This document shows, piece after piece, positions 28,144 to 36,378 of a stretch of DNA of 64,000 nucleotides. A program made the position numbers and the translations under genes. The first letter of the stretch is position 1; each line of letters starts with the position of its first letter. Source of the stretch: JABDIP01 sp965212545 (GTDB taxonomy: Bacteria; Pseudomonadota; Alphaproteobacteria; DSM-16000; Inquilinaceae); assembly GCA_965212545.1 (NCBI GenBank), contig CBDBVB010000031.1, positions 62,001 to 126,000 on the forward strand, read 5' to 3'. Under the pieces are notes generated by a model, which made no database searches, was not told the DNA's origin, and saw only the letters and a list, made by a program, of their open reading frames with translations.

Positions 28144-28371
28144 ATGTCGGGCAATGATCCGATGAACCTCGACGCGGCCGAGGTCGACGCCCTGATGGGC
28201 AAGTTGAGCGAAATCAGCAACCGCACCAACCAGATGACGCTGGATGCGCTGCTGCGCGCCGTGCCGTCCAATGAGCACGGCTATTCCGGCGCCGCTGCCG
28301 CCGCCAAGGCCTTGGCGAACCGCATCCAGGCCAGCGCCTGCGATCTTCAGGAAAAACTGCCGCCCCGTTAG
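28144..28371 (+). CDS. Small hypothetical protein divergent from acs
   Basis: 75 aa. ATG 28144 follows CGGGGA at good spacing, and codon use matches the genome. The sequence MNLDAAEVDALMGKLSEISN and ALANRIQASACDLQEKL looks all-helical and soluble. No domain is recognised. Its divergent position from acs across a ~200-bp spacer leaves room for a shared regulatory region, but nothing links the functions. Confidence 0.55.
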   Translation: MSGNDPMNLDAAEVDALMGKLSEISNRTNQMTLDALLRAVPSNEHGYSGAAAAAKALANRIQASACDLQEKLPPR

Positions 28372-28461
28372 AGGCGGCTTGGAAGGATCTTGGATTCCGG
28401 ATCCGACCTTGAGCGTCGATCCTTCGGGCGCGCGAATCTCGACCACAGAGACAGGTGCAAT

Positions 28462-29367
28462 TCAGTTGCCGGAAACGCGGTACTGAAGATGCATGTCCCA
28501 TAGGTCGTTGATATCGACGAAACCGTCATTGTTGGTGTCGGTCACCGCCTGGACCACGACGTTCCCGGGTTCCGCAGCCTGCACGATGCTCTCCAACGCC
28601 GATACCAGCGCCTCGAGATCGCCAAGCGTCCGCAAGACATCCGAATCGGTCCAAGGGAACCCATGTGCCTCCCAGGCCTCCTGAACGGCCGACGCATACG
28701 CGTTCTCGGCGCGATCGAGCATCTCCTGGGTGACCGCGCCGGAGATCGCAATGTGATCGGATGGATTCAGGGCATCGGCGCCCAATTCCTTGGCGATCTC
28801 GACCATGGCACGACCCCGCACCACGGCGCCTTCGGTCGGGGCTGTGCCCGGGTCGCCGTCCCGTCTGCCGATGGTGCGACCGATCGCCACCGCGCTGCGC
28901 GATTCCGGCGTCGCCACCATACGGTCGACTTCACTTCGGCCGCTTCCTCCTGACGAAGACCCGCGATTCTCCTGACCGCCTCTCTCGGGTCGGTCGCGAT
29001 CCTCCCGACCGCCCCTCTCGGGTCGGTCGCGATCATTCCGCCCGCTTCCGCCGCCTCGTTCGATATCGCGTTCGGGACTCGCGCTACGCTCGTTCCCGTT
29101 CCCGTTCCCGTTCCCGTTGCCGTTGCCGTTGCCGTTGCCGTTTCCGTTTCCGTTCCCCCTGCCCCTGCCGTTCCCGTTGGAATTACCAAGCCCTTGAGCG
29201 GCTGCGGAGGCAAAGCTCAATAGGCCAGACTCAGGCGACACAGCGGGGCGAAGATCGGTCAGCAACACAGTCAGGAACACTGCCATGCTCAGCACGCACA
29301 GCAATCCGCCAGCGGGGCGACGACCCTGCCGGTGAGAAGCGTGTTCATGCCGATCAGACGCAATCAT
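28462..29367 (-). CDS. Secreted Gly-Asn-repeat protein with dockerin/EF-hand-like C-terminal motif
   Basis: 301 aa from ATG 29367 (TTG 29379 is the only longer start). A hydrophobic signal or anchor segment (GGLLCVLSMAVFLTVLLTDL) is followed by a Gly-Asn tract of about ten GN repeats, then Arg/Asp/Gly-rich repeats (DRPERGGRED, DRPERGGQEN). The C-terminal half is better ordered and ends DTNNDGFVDINDLWDMHLQY, which fits one calcium-binding loop of a type I dockerin or EF-hand. The GN tract is coded by an unstable-looking hexanucleotide repeat. Likely exported; function unknown. It lies alone between small genes. Confidence 0.75.
   Translation of the reverse strand: MIASDRHEHASHRQGRRPAGGLLCVLSMAVFLTVLLTDLRPAVSPESGLLSFASAAAQGLGNSNGNGRGRGNGNGNGNGNGNGNGNGNGNGNERSASPERDIERGGGSGRNDRDRPERGGREDRDRPERGGQENRGSSSGGSGRSEVDRMVATPESRSAVAIGRTIGRRDGDPGTAPTEGAVVRGRAMVEIAKELGADALNPSDHIAISGAVTQEMLDRAENAYASAVQEAWEAHGFPWTDSDVLRTLGDLEALVSALESIVQAAEPGNVVVQAVTDTNNDGFVDINDLWDMHLQYRVSGN
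29091..29180. repeat. Hexanucleotide tandem repeat (cgttcc/cgttgc/cgtttc units)
   Basis: About 14 units of the form CGTTNC (minus strand GNAACG) run in phase with the reading frame and code for the Gly-Asn tract. Because the unit is 6 bp, copy-number change would alter length without a frameshift. Confidence 0.85.
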
Positions 29368-29379
29368 GGACGTATCCAA

Positions 29380-29661
29380 TTCAGCGGCCTCGCAGTGTCA
29401 CCCCATCGAGCGATTGGCAGATTGCCCGATGATTTGGGCATCGCGAGATTAAGTAAATCTCTCCCAGAATCGAATGTAGGCAATATACATTTATAAATCG
29501 TATATAAGATTTCAGAATTTAGAGAATTATACCTAATTTGCCATTAACCAAACCGGCAACTCCCGACAAGCAGGAATATTGCCTTCTCTTCCGCGGCTCA
29601 GAATTTTTATTGATTCCTGACCGACCGAGCCAATCTGTGTCTGCGGATCGATCGGCCGGTG
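29380..29661. other. AT-rich non-coding interval
   Basis: About 280 bp with no gene. 29440-29560 is far richer in A/T than the surroundings (for example atttataaatcgtatataag). A short palindrome GAGATT-AAGTA-AATCTC sits at 29445-29461. It is probably the promoter of the Gly-Asn-repeat gene on the minus strand. Confidence 0.5.
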
Positions 29662-30078
29662 CTAGTTGGGGTCGGTTTCCGCCATGCGACATACCAGATG
29701 CCATTCGGCCGCAGTGACCGGCTGGACCGAGAGCCGACTGTTCTTGACCAGCACCATCTCGGCAAGACTGGGATCGGCCTTGATCTGTTGCAACGAGACC
29801 GGCTTGACGAACGGTCGAACCGGCCGGACGTCGACGGCGAACCACTTTCCGGTCGGGTCCGTCGAATCGGGATGCGCCTCGGCGGCAACTTCAACGATGC
29901 CGACGATCTCGGTTCCGGTGACCGAATGATAGAAGAAGATCCGATCGCCCAGGCGCATGGCAAGCAGGTTGTTCTTGGCCTGATGGTTGCGGATTCCGTC
30001 CCACTCCTCGACCCCCGCCGCGACCTGCTGGTCCCAGGACCAGGTGCCGGGCTCCGATTTGATCAGCCAATACGCCAT
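29662..30078 (-). CDS. EVE-domain protein
   Basis: 138 aa, a single EVE (PUA/YTH-like) domain: MAYWLIKSEPGTWSWDQQ at the N-terminus, WDGIRNHQAKNNLLAMRLGD, RIFFYHSVTGTEIVGIVEV and WFAVDVRPVRPFVKPVSL. EVE proteins are thought to bind modified nucleotides in DNA or RNA, and in many bacteria occur as stand-alone housekeeping proteins like this one (thymocyte nuclear protein 1 is the eukaryotic relative). It is a single gene; no restriction or defence genes lie beside it. Confidence 0.93.
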   Translation of the reverse strand: MAYWLIKSEPGTWSWDQQVAAGVEEWDGIRNHQAKNNLLAMRLGDRIFFYHSVTGTEIVGIVEVAAEAHPDSTDPTGKWFAVDVRPVRPFVKPVSLQQIKADPSLAEMVLVKNSRLSVQPVTAAEWHLVCRMAETDPN

Positions 30079-30255
30079 GATTTGCCCCCAGGTCCCGCAA
30101 CCTTCGGAAGAGCGAATCTGAGACCGACCCGCCGATTCGGCGAACCATAATGCCAGTACTTCGGCGAGACCAGTCCCGGAGACGCCATCAGAGGCGTGCT
30201 ATGTCATTGAATCACCTGGGCAGGCGATCGTCCAGCGTGCAATGCACCGCGACGA

Positions 30256-33200
30256 CTAGCGCGATTTCTCCGCGCCGGGCCGGGAAATCACCCGCGAATC
30301 GGGCAGATGCACCACGGCGGTCGTGCCCTTACCCTTGGAACTGGCGAGGACGAGCCGGCCGCCATGGCGCTCGATGAGCGATTTGACGACGGGCAAGCCG
30401 AGATGGGTGCCGTTGATGGAGTCTCGATCGGCACCGTTTCCGGACGCCGTCGGGCTCATGAACGCGGATACGATCTTGGCCGGCATACCGGTGCCGGTGT
30501 CGGCGATCGCAACTTCGACGCCGCCATCTTCCGCCGCGCCGATTGACACCTCGATCTGGCCATTCGCAGGCGTGTACCGGACCGCGTTGGTCAACAGATT
30601 CAGGAAGGCCTGCCTCAGCTTGGTTTCGTCGGCCTGGACGCGAAATCCCGCACTCGGCACCGTGATTGAGATCGACGCAGGGTCACCGGCGGCGCTGTGT
30701 CGCGCGACCCGAATGCACCGGGCCAGCAATTCGCCGAGATCGAGCGGCTGCTCGGATAGCCCGAACTCGCCTGCAGAAAGCGTCGAAACGTCTTCAATGT
30801 CGTCGATCATTCCGAGCAGCGCAGTGCTGCCGTCGCGGATCGATTTGGCGAATTGCTGGTACCGTTGGTCGCCGAGTGGTCCATAGACCGCGCCGGTCAT
30901 CGCCTCCGATGTATCGACGATCGTCTCCAGTGAGCCCTTCAGCGCCTCGCCGAAGGCGCGAAGAAACTCCGCTTTTGCACGATCGGCACACCGCGCCTCG
31001 TCGCGGGCCTGTGCCAGAGCAGCGGCAGATGTCGCGAGATCCTCTCTCTCGGCCTGATCCGCAGGCTTGGCAGTGTCGCCGCGATCCTGCCTGTCGCCGG
31101 GCACCTGCGCCTGCTGGGAATCGGCGGCCACCTCGGTAAACGTCTCCACCGCGCCGCCGTCCGGCAACGGCTGGTGAATGACCTCAATGACCCGCTTATC
31201 CGGAAGTGTGAGGCGATAGGTGCACCGGGCACGATTGGCCGCGAAACTCAGGCGGTCGTCGACCAGCGCCATCGTCTCGGCCTCGGCGGCCTTGCCCTGC
31301 GCGGCGACGTGGCTGATCTGGTCAAGGATCGCAACGCCCGGTCCGGTCAATTCGGGCGGCAGGCGAAAGATCTTGGCATAACGGCGGTTGCACAGAATCG
31401 AGTGCAGTTGGGAATCGAACAGGCACAGGCCCTGGGTCATGTTGCCGAGTGCGATGTCGAGCCGCCGAACGGTCTTCTCCATCTCGACATTGGCCGACTC
31501 GGCCCTGTTCTTGGCCAGCTGAAGCTGTTCCTCGCGCCGTTTCAGATCGGTTACGTCGGTGTACAGGACGATTGTGCCGGCGTCGCTTCGCCGTTCATTG
31601 ATCAGGATCCAACGCCCGTCGATCAGGCGGCGCTCGACGCTGCTCTCCTGGTCGTCGTGGCGCCGGAGCCGATCGCGCAGCATCTGGGCGCCGGGCTTCG
31701 ATCCGTCCGGTTCCACGCAGCCATCCGCCTCGGCCTGCAATATGGTGCGATAGTCCGTCCCGACGGCAATCGCACCGTCCAACCCCGGATACAAATCCAG
31801 CAGCTTGCTGTTCCATGTGATCAGGCGGTCTTCATTGTCGAAGATCGCGATGCCCTGGGAAATGCTCTCGACGATCGCGGCGCGTGTCCGCTCTTCAGCT
31901 GCGGCGGCGGCGAATTCGGCTTCCTTTATGCGGGTCGCATCGAGAATGACCCCGCTCCAGACCACCGTACCGTCGTCGCGGCGATGCGGCCTCGCGATCG
32001 CATGGGTCCACTTTTCCTGCCCGTCGGGGGTGACGATCTGCGCCTCCACATCCCACAGGGTCATGGATTTCGATGCCGCAAGTAGGCGGTCGCGGAACGT
32101 CTTGCGGTAATCTGGACCGTGACGGCCGAACAGGGCCTCGGAATCGTTCAGGATGTCTTCCGGCTCGACGCCGAACAGATCACGGGCCCCCTCGCTGATA
32201 TAGGTGTACCGGATGTCACCGTCCGGCGTGACCTGCCGCTGGTACACGACACCGGGAATCGTGGCCGCCAGGGATGACAGCCGCTCGTTCGCGCTCTGCA
32301 GCTTGTCCAGCAGTTCGGCCTGCAGCCGGCTGGACTCTTCCGCAGCCTCCTTGGCGCGGCGCAGCTCCAACTCGGCCTTCTTGATCCGTGTCGCATCCAG
32401 GATCACGCCGTTCCACAGCACCGTACCGTCCGGTTGGCGGTGCGGGCGGGCCAGGGCATGCGTCCATTTCTCCTCACCGTCCGGCGTGATGATCTGAGCC
32501 TCCACATCCCAAAGCGTCAGGGATTTGGAGGCGTCAAGCAGGCGATCGCGGAAGGTTTCCCGGTAGTCGGGCGCAAACCGCTCGAACAAAGCCTGCGGCT
32601 CGGTCAGGACCGTTTGCGGATCGACGCCGAACAGGTCGCGGGCGCCTTCGCTGATATAGGTGTATCGAATGTCGCCGTCCGGTGCGGCGATCCGTTGGTA
32701 GACCACACCGGGGATCGTCGCGGCAAGCGAGGCGAAACGCTCGTCGGCGACCTGCGCAGCGAGGTCGCGACGGACCGAATCCACGGCGACTCGCGTGAGC
32801 GGCTCCAGTAATTCGAGATGACGGCGGGTGGCCGCGTCGAGCACTGGAACGGTGCCAAAGCTCAATAGGACCAGTCCGAGAACGGACTTGTCCTGTCCGC
32901 GGATCGGTAATGCCCATGCGGCCGCCCGGGTGCCGCGCCCCAGTAGCGCGCTCAGATCGGCCAGGTCGGACTTGTCCGCACCCGGTTCGATCTGCAGGGG
33001 TTTGCCCCAGGTGCGCACGGATTTCGCGACCCGCTCGACCAGCACTCGGCACTCGGCGGCCGGTTTCCGGGTCTCACGCTTTTCCCGGGGTGTCAGCACC
33101 AGCCCGTCACGGCCATTCAGCCCGTCGAAGATGAGATAGGTGCAGCGGGCCGCGCCCAGCACATCGCAGAATAGCGTGTCCAGCGCCGCGACAACGGCTG

Positions 33201-33447
33201 GCAGGTCCGCATGCCCGGCAACCAGGGACAAGACCTCTTGCTGTCCGGCGACGAGCGCCTCGAGGCCGTTTACGGGCCTCGCCGAAGAGGACCTGGATTT
33301 CGCACCGCCACGAGCCTTTGCCGCCGGTCCGGGTTTGGACCCGGCCCCTGCCGACGACTTGACCTTACTGTTGCGGCTAGATTGCTTGCGGGGCACCACG
33401 AACTTCCAGCTTGTCGGTCGATACGCGGACCGGTCTTCCGAGGGCAC
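30256..33447 (-). CDS. GAF/PAS sensor histidine-kinase-like protein lacking the phospho-accepting His
   Basis: 1063 aa, starting with GTG. Order: basic low-complexity N-terminus (1-60), GAF-like domain (~62-228), two near-identical PAS-PAC modules (~237-365 and ~388-512), two PAS_7-like domains (~522-640 and ~655-775), linker, DHp-like region (~825-900) and HATPase_c (~940-1050). The H-box reads KAEFLRAFGEALKGSLETI; aligned with the neighbour's SHELRTPLNAII, Glu834 (codon GAG at 30946-30948) replaces the catalytic His, and the following Thr-Pro is Gly-Ser. ATP-site motifs remain: AFLNLLTNAVRYTP (N box), IADTGTGMP (G1) and THLGLPVVKSLIERHGG (G2). No membrane segment. It is probably an atypical or pseudo-kinase partner of the adjacent kinase. 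No response regulator is nearby. Confidence 0.9.
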   Translation of the reverse strand: MPSEDRSAYRPTSWKFVVPRKQSSRNSKVKSSAGAGSKPGPAAKARGGAKSRSSSARPVNGLEALVAGQQEVLSLVAGHADLPAVVAALDTLFCDVLGAARCTYLIFDGLNGRDGLVLTPREKRETRKPAAECRVLVERVAKSVRTWGKPLQIEPGADKSDLADLSALLGRGTRAAAWALPIRGQDKSVLGLVLLSFGTVPVLDAATRRHLELLEPLTRVAVDSVRRDLAAQVADERFASLAATIPGVVYQRIAAPDGDIRYTYISEGARDLFGVDPQTVLTEPQALFERFAPDYRETFRDRLLDASKSLTLWDVEAQIITPDGEEKWTHALARPHRQPDGTVLWNGVILDATRIKKAELELRRAKEAAEESSRLQAELLDKLQSANERLSSLAATIPGVVYQRQVTPDGDIRYTYISEGARDLFGVEPEDILNDSEALFGRHGPDYRKTFRDRLLAASKSMTLWDVEAQIVTPDGQEKWTHAIARPHRRDDGTVVWSGVILDATRIKEAEFAAAAAEERTRAAIVESISQGIAIFDNEDRLITWNSKLLDLYPGLDGAIAVGTDYRTILQAEADGCVEPDGSKPGAQMLRDRLRRHDDQESSVERRLIDGRWILINERRSDAGTIVLYTDVTDLKRREEQLQLAKNRAESANVEMEKTVRRLDIALGNMTQGLCLFDSQLHSILCNRRYAKIFRLPPELTGPGVAILDQISHVAAQGKAAEAETMALVDDRLSFAANRARCTYRLTLPDKRVIEVIHQPLPDGGAVETFTEVAADSQQAQVPGDRQDRGDTAKPADQAEREDLATSAAALAQARDEARCADRAKAEFLRAFGEALKGSLETIVDTSEAMTGAVYGPLGDQRYQQFAKSIRDGSTALLGMIDDIEDVSTLSAGEFGLSEQPLDLGELLARCIRVARHSAAGDPASISITVPSAGFRVQADETKLRQAFLNLLTNAVRYTPANGQIEVSIGAAEDGGVEVAIADTGTGMPAKIVSAFMSPTASGNGADRDSINGTHLGLPVVKSLIERHGGRLVLASSKGKGTTAVVHLPDSRVISRPGAEKSR

Positions 33448-33695
33448 TGCCGGACACCTTGCGGTGACGCTATCCTGGCGGCCCGTTCCCGGCGGTCGGC
33501 AACGCGGAAGAATTGGCCGGATTGTATTAAGAATGGATTAGTCCAGCAGTTCCCATGCGGCGGAATTCGAACGCGTCGTGGTGGCCTCGGCCCGGCGCCC
33601 AGGCAAACCAATCGGTTCCGACAGCTCAGGAAACTCTGATTGTCTTGTGCCCCGCAGGCGATCCGGCTCGGCCTGTCGTGGCTGGGAGCCGTTCG
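33448..33695. other. Spacer between the two sensor-kinase genes
   Basis: 248 bp with no supportable gene on either strand. It is long enough for a separate promoter for the His-less kinase gene; no clear promoter elements were read. Confidence 0.4.
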
Positions 33696-35843
33696 TCAAC
33701 GTGCGGCGCGGCGGCGGGCGCGGCCTATGACCCGCTCCTTCGGAAACACGACACTCACGCTCGTGCCGAGTCCCGGTTCGCTTTCGAACCCCAATTCAGC
33801 CCCATGCAGCTTGGCGATCGAAACCGCCAGCGGCACGCCGAGACCGCTGCCGCCATAGTGACGGCTCAGCGTGCCGTCGATCTGGCCGAACGCTTCGAAT
33901 ATCTTCGGCATGTCTTCCTTGGAGATGCCGATGCCGTCATCCCTGACCGTCATCGCCAGCTCCCCGGTCGGCAGGTACTCCGCACCGATCTCGACCCGGC
34001 CGTCGTCGGGAGTGAATTTCACGCCATTGGACAACAGATGAACCAGCATGCGGCGGACCAGCTCCTCGTCGCAGATCAGGATCGGCAAATTCACATCCAG
34101 CGAACCCACGATCTCGATATTGGCATCGTGAGTCAGGTCCCGCGCCTGGTTGACGGCAGCCTGAATGATCTCGGCGACCTGCACGGTGCGATCGTTGATC
34201 TCGACATCGAAGGTCTCGAACCTGGTGAATTCCAGGATGCTGTTGATGGTCTCCAACAGGCCGTGCGCGCTCTTGTATACGTAGTCGGCATATTGGACGT
34301 AATCGCTGTTGCCGAGCGGCCCGTAGACCTCGCTCTTGAGAATCTCGGAGAATCCGATAATGGCGTTGAGCGGCGTTCTCAGCTCGTGACTCATGCTGGC
34401 CAGGAACTGTGTCTTGGCACGGTTCGCATTTTCCGCCGCCTCTTTTGCGCGGCGCAATTGCAGTTCGGCCTCCTTGATGCGAGTCGCATCCAGGATGACC
34501 CCGTCCCAGAGCACCGAACCATCCGGCTGGCGATGCGGCCGGGCGATCGCATGGGTCCATTTTTCTTCGCCATCCGCCGTGACGATCTGCGCCTCGACAT
34601 CCCACATCGTCAGGGATCGCGAGGCGGCCAGGAGACGCTGGCGAAAGGTCTTTCTGTATTCCGGCCCGTGATGCCGGAACAACGCCTGCGGATCGGCGAT
34701 GACGGCCTCCGGCTCGACCCCGAACAGGTCACGCGCACCGTCGCTGATATAGGTGTATCTGATGTCGCCGTCAGGTGTCACCAGCCGCTGGTACACGACG
34801 CCCGGTATGGTGTGCGCCAGTGAGGTGAACCGTTCGTCGGCGCTGCGCAGCTTGTCAACCAGTTCGGCCTGGGCGCCATGGGCCAGTTCGGCCTCCTCCT
34901 TGGCCCTGCGCAGCTCGATTTCGGCCTTCTTGATCCGCGTCGCATCCAGGATGATGCCGGTCCACAGAACCGAACCGTCGGATTGGCGGTGCGGCTTGGC
35001 GATGGCGTGCGTCCATTTCTCCTCGCCACCCGGCGTGACGATCTGCACCTGGACGTCCCACAGGGTGAGCGATTTCGATGCCGCCAGCAGGCGCTCCCTG
35101 AATGTCTTTCTGTAGTCCGGCCCGAAGCATTCGAACAACACGTTCGGGTCGGCGAGAATCTCGGACGGATCGATGCCGAAAAGGTCGCGGGCACCCTCGC
35201 TGATATAGATATAGCGAATGTCGCCATCAGGCGTGACTAGGCGCTGGTAAACGACGCCCGGCACCGTTGCCGCCAGGGTGGCGAATCGCCGATCGGCGGA
35301 TTGCACCTGCCGGGCGGATTCGATCGCGACCTTCGTCAGACGCGCCAGGGACCCGGCCCGTGATCGCCGTTCGCGGCCGCGACCCAGGGAACCATGGAGG
35401 GTCAGAAAACCTGCAAATTCGTCCTTGGCTGTCCGGATCGGCCACGGTACGCAATCGGGCATTCCCACATCCAGGCTTGCCTGTCGCACCGCCGCGGCCA
35501 GATCACCGACCGGTCCCTGGTCCAAATCTCTCGAACGCTTCTTTCGCTTGCCCCTGGATGTGCCGGCGTCAGCGGCGCCCGCAAGCAGCGTCATGCGGTC
35601 GGCGTAACCTATTGGAATGTTCGACGATGCCAGGGTTTGCAGACGCCCGTCTCGCCAATCGACCAGATCGATCGACACCGCCTTCAGGCCCAGCTGATCA
35701 AGGGCGATCTCGACAATGCGGTTCAGAACGGTCGCCAGTTCGGCGCCCCGAGCAATCAGTTCGAAGACGTCGAGTTGATGATCGGCCAATGTCGGCACCG
35801 GCGCGCTCTTGGCCGCTGGTCGTTTGTTGCTCGCCAAGTCCAC
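33696..35843 (-). CDS. GAF/PAS sensor histidine kinase (canonical)
   Basis: 715 aa, starting with GTG. Order: GAF-like region (~22-178), two PAS-PAC modules (~187-312 and ~338-462), HisKA (~475-545) and HATPase_c (~590-700). The H box QFLASMSHELRTPLNAIIGF has the phospho-accepting His486. N box MLVHLLSNGVKFTPDD, G1 VRDDGIGISKEDMPKIFEAF and G2 YGGSGLGVPLAVSIAKLHGA are intact, so it should autophosphorylate. It is soluble (no membrane helix). Its PAS modules are strikingly similar to those of the next gene (shared PGVVYQR, DGDIRY, YISEGARDLFG, EEKWTHA), showing module duplication. There is no receiver domain and no adjacent response regulator, so the output is unknown. Confidence 0.94.
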   Translation of the reverse strand: MDLASNKRPAAKSAPVPTLADHQLDVFELIARGAELATVLNRIVEIALDQLGLKAVSIDLVDWRDGRLQTLASSNIPIGYADRMTLLAGAADAGTSRGKRKKRSRDLDQGPVGDLAAAVRQASLDVGMPDCVPWPIRTAKDEFAGFLTLHGSLGRGRERRSRAGSLARLTKVAIESARQVQSADRRFATLAATVPGVVYQRLVTPDGDIRYIYISEGARDLFGIDPSEILADPNVLFECFGPDYRKTFRERLLAASKSLTLWDVQVQIVTPGGEEKWTHAIAKPHRQSDGSVLWTGIILDATRIKKAEIELRRAKEEAELAHGAQAELVDKLRSADERFTSLAHTIPGVVYQRLVTPDGDIRYTYISDGARDLFGVEPEAVIADPQALFRHHGPEYRKTFRQRLLAASRSLTMWDVEAQIVTADGEEKWTHAIARPHRQPDGSVLWDGVILDATRIKEAELQLRRAKEAAENANRAKTQFLASMSHELRTPLNAIIGFSEILKSEVYGPLGNSDYVQYADYVYKSAHGLLETINSILEFTRFETFDVEINDRTVQVAEIIQAAVNQARDLTHDANIEIVGSLDVNLPILICDEELVRRMLVHLLSNGVKFTPDDGRVEIGAEYLPTGELAMTVRDDGIGISKEDMPKIFEAFGQIDGTLSRHYGGSGLGVPLAVSIAKLHGAELGFESEPGLGTSVSVVFPKERVIGRARRRAAR

Positions 35844-36378
35844 GATGGGTCCGAACCCCTATGCCGCCGGTCCGGCGGTCAGGATCGGGTGCGGCCAACG
35901 CGCCACGCACATGATCAGTCCTGTGTGAAACTGGGGTGGCACGATTTGCCCCTTCCCGCGGACGCATGACGCGGATGCGCCAGGGTGCTGTTTGGTGCAT
36001 CGCAGCCCGGTCACCCGGCGGCTGTCCCGCGCCGATTCCTTCGATGGTTAACGACCATGCTGAGCATTTCTTAAGAATCCGTGAGTTGCGGGAGTCTCCG
36101 CGCCACCGGACCGTGCGCAAACCTGCCTCTTCGAGCTTCTGTGGTCGATGACCGCCCAATGATCATTTCAACTGCATTCATCAAATCAACGATCAATTAA
36201 GGAGCTCCGTGCAAAGTGCACACGTCAAAAGACAGGGAAACCGCCAAGAGAGACAGTAGTTATGGTTAATGATACTGGTTTACAGAAAGTTAAAGAGGGA
36301 CTTTTACTGTTTCTTAACTTTCAAAATAGACAATTTTCTTTAATTATAACCGGTATCTGAGCTAGCGCTGGGGGCGAC
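35844..36378. other. Divergent intergenic region, AT-rich in its right half
   Basis: 535 bp between the kinase gene (minus) and the ATP-grasp operon (plus). 36150-36360 is unusually AT-rich for this genome, with runs such as ttctttaattataacc. A 32-codon AT-rich reading frame (36262-36360) without a ribosome site and a 16-codon GTG frame after AAGGAG (near 36201) can be read, but neither is a convincing gene. It probably holds the promoters of both divergent units. Confidence 0.5.

Noticed and set aside
29091..29180. CRISPR array
   Set aside because: The repeat unit is 6 bp, contiguous and in the coding frame; there are no spacers.
35394..35969. 191-codon plus-strand frame upstream of the ligase operon
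   Set aside because: Mostly antisense to the canonical sensor kinase N-terminus; no domain and no ribosome site.
36262..36360. 32-aa AT-rich small gene before the ATP-grasp gene
   Set aside because: No ribosome site, codon use opposite to the genome, and it lies wholly in AT-rich non-coding sequence; kept only as an observation.
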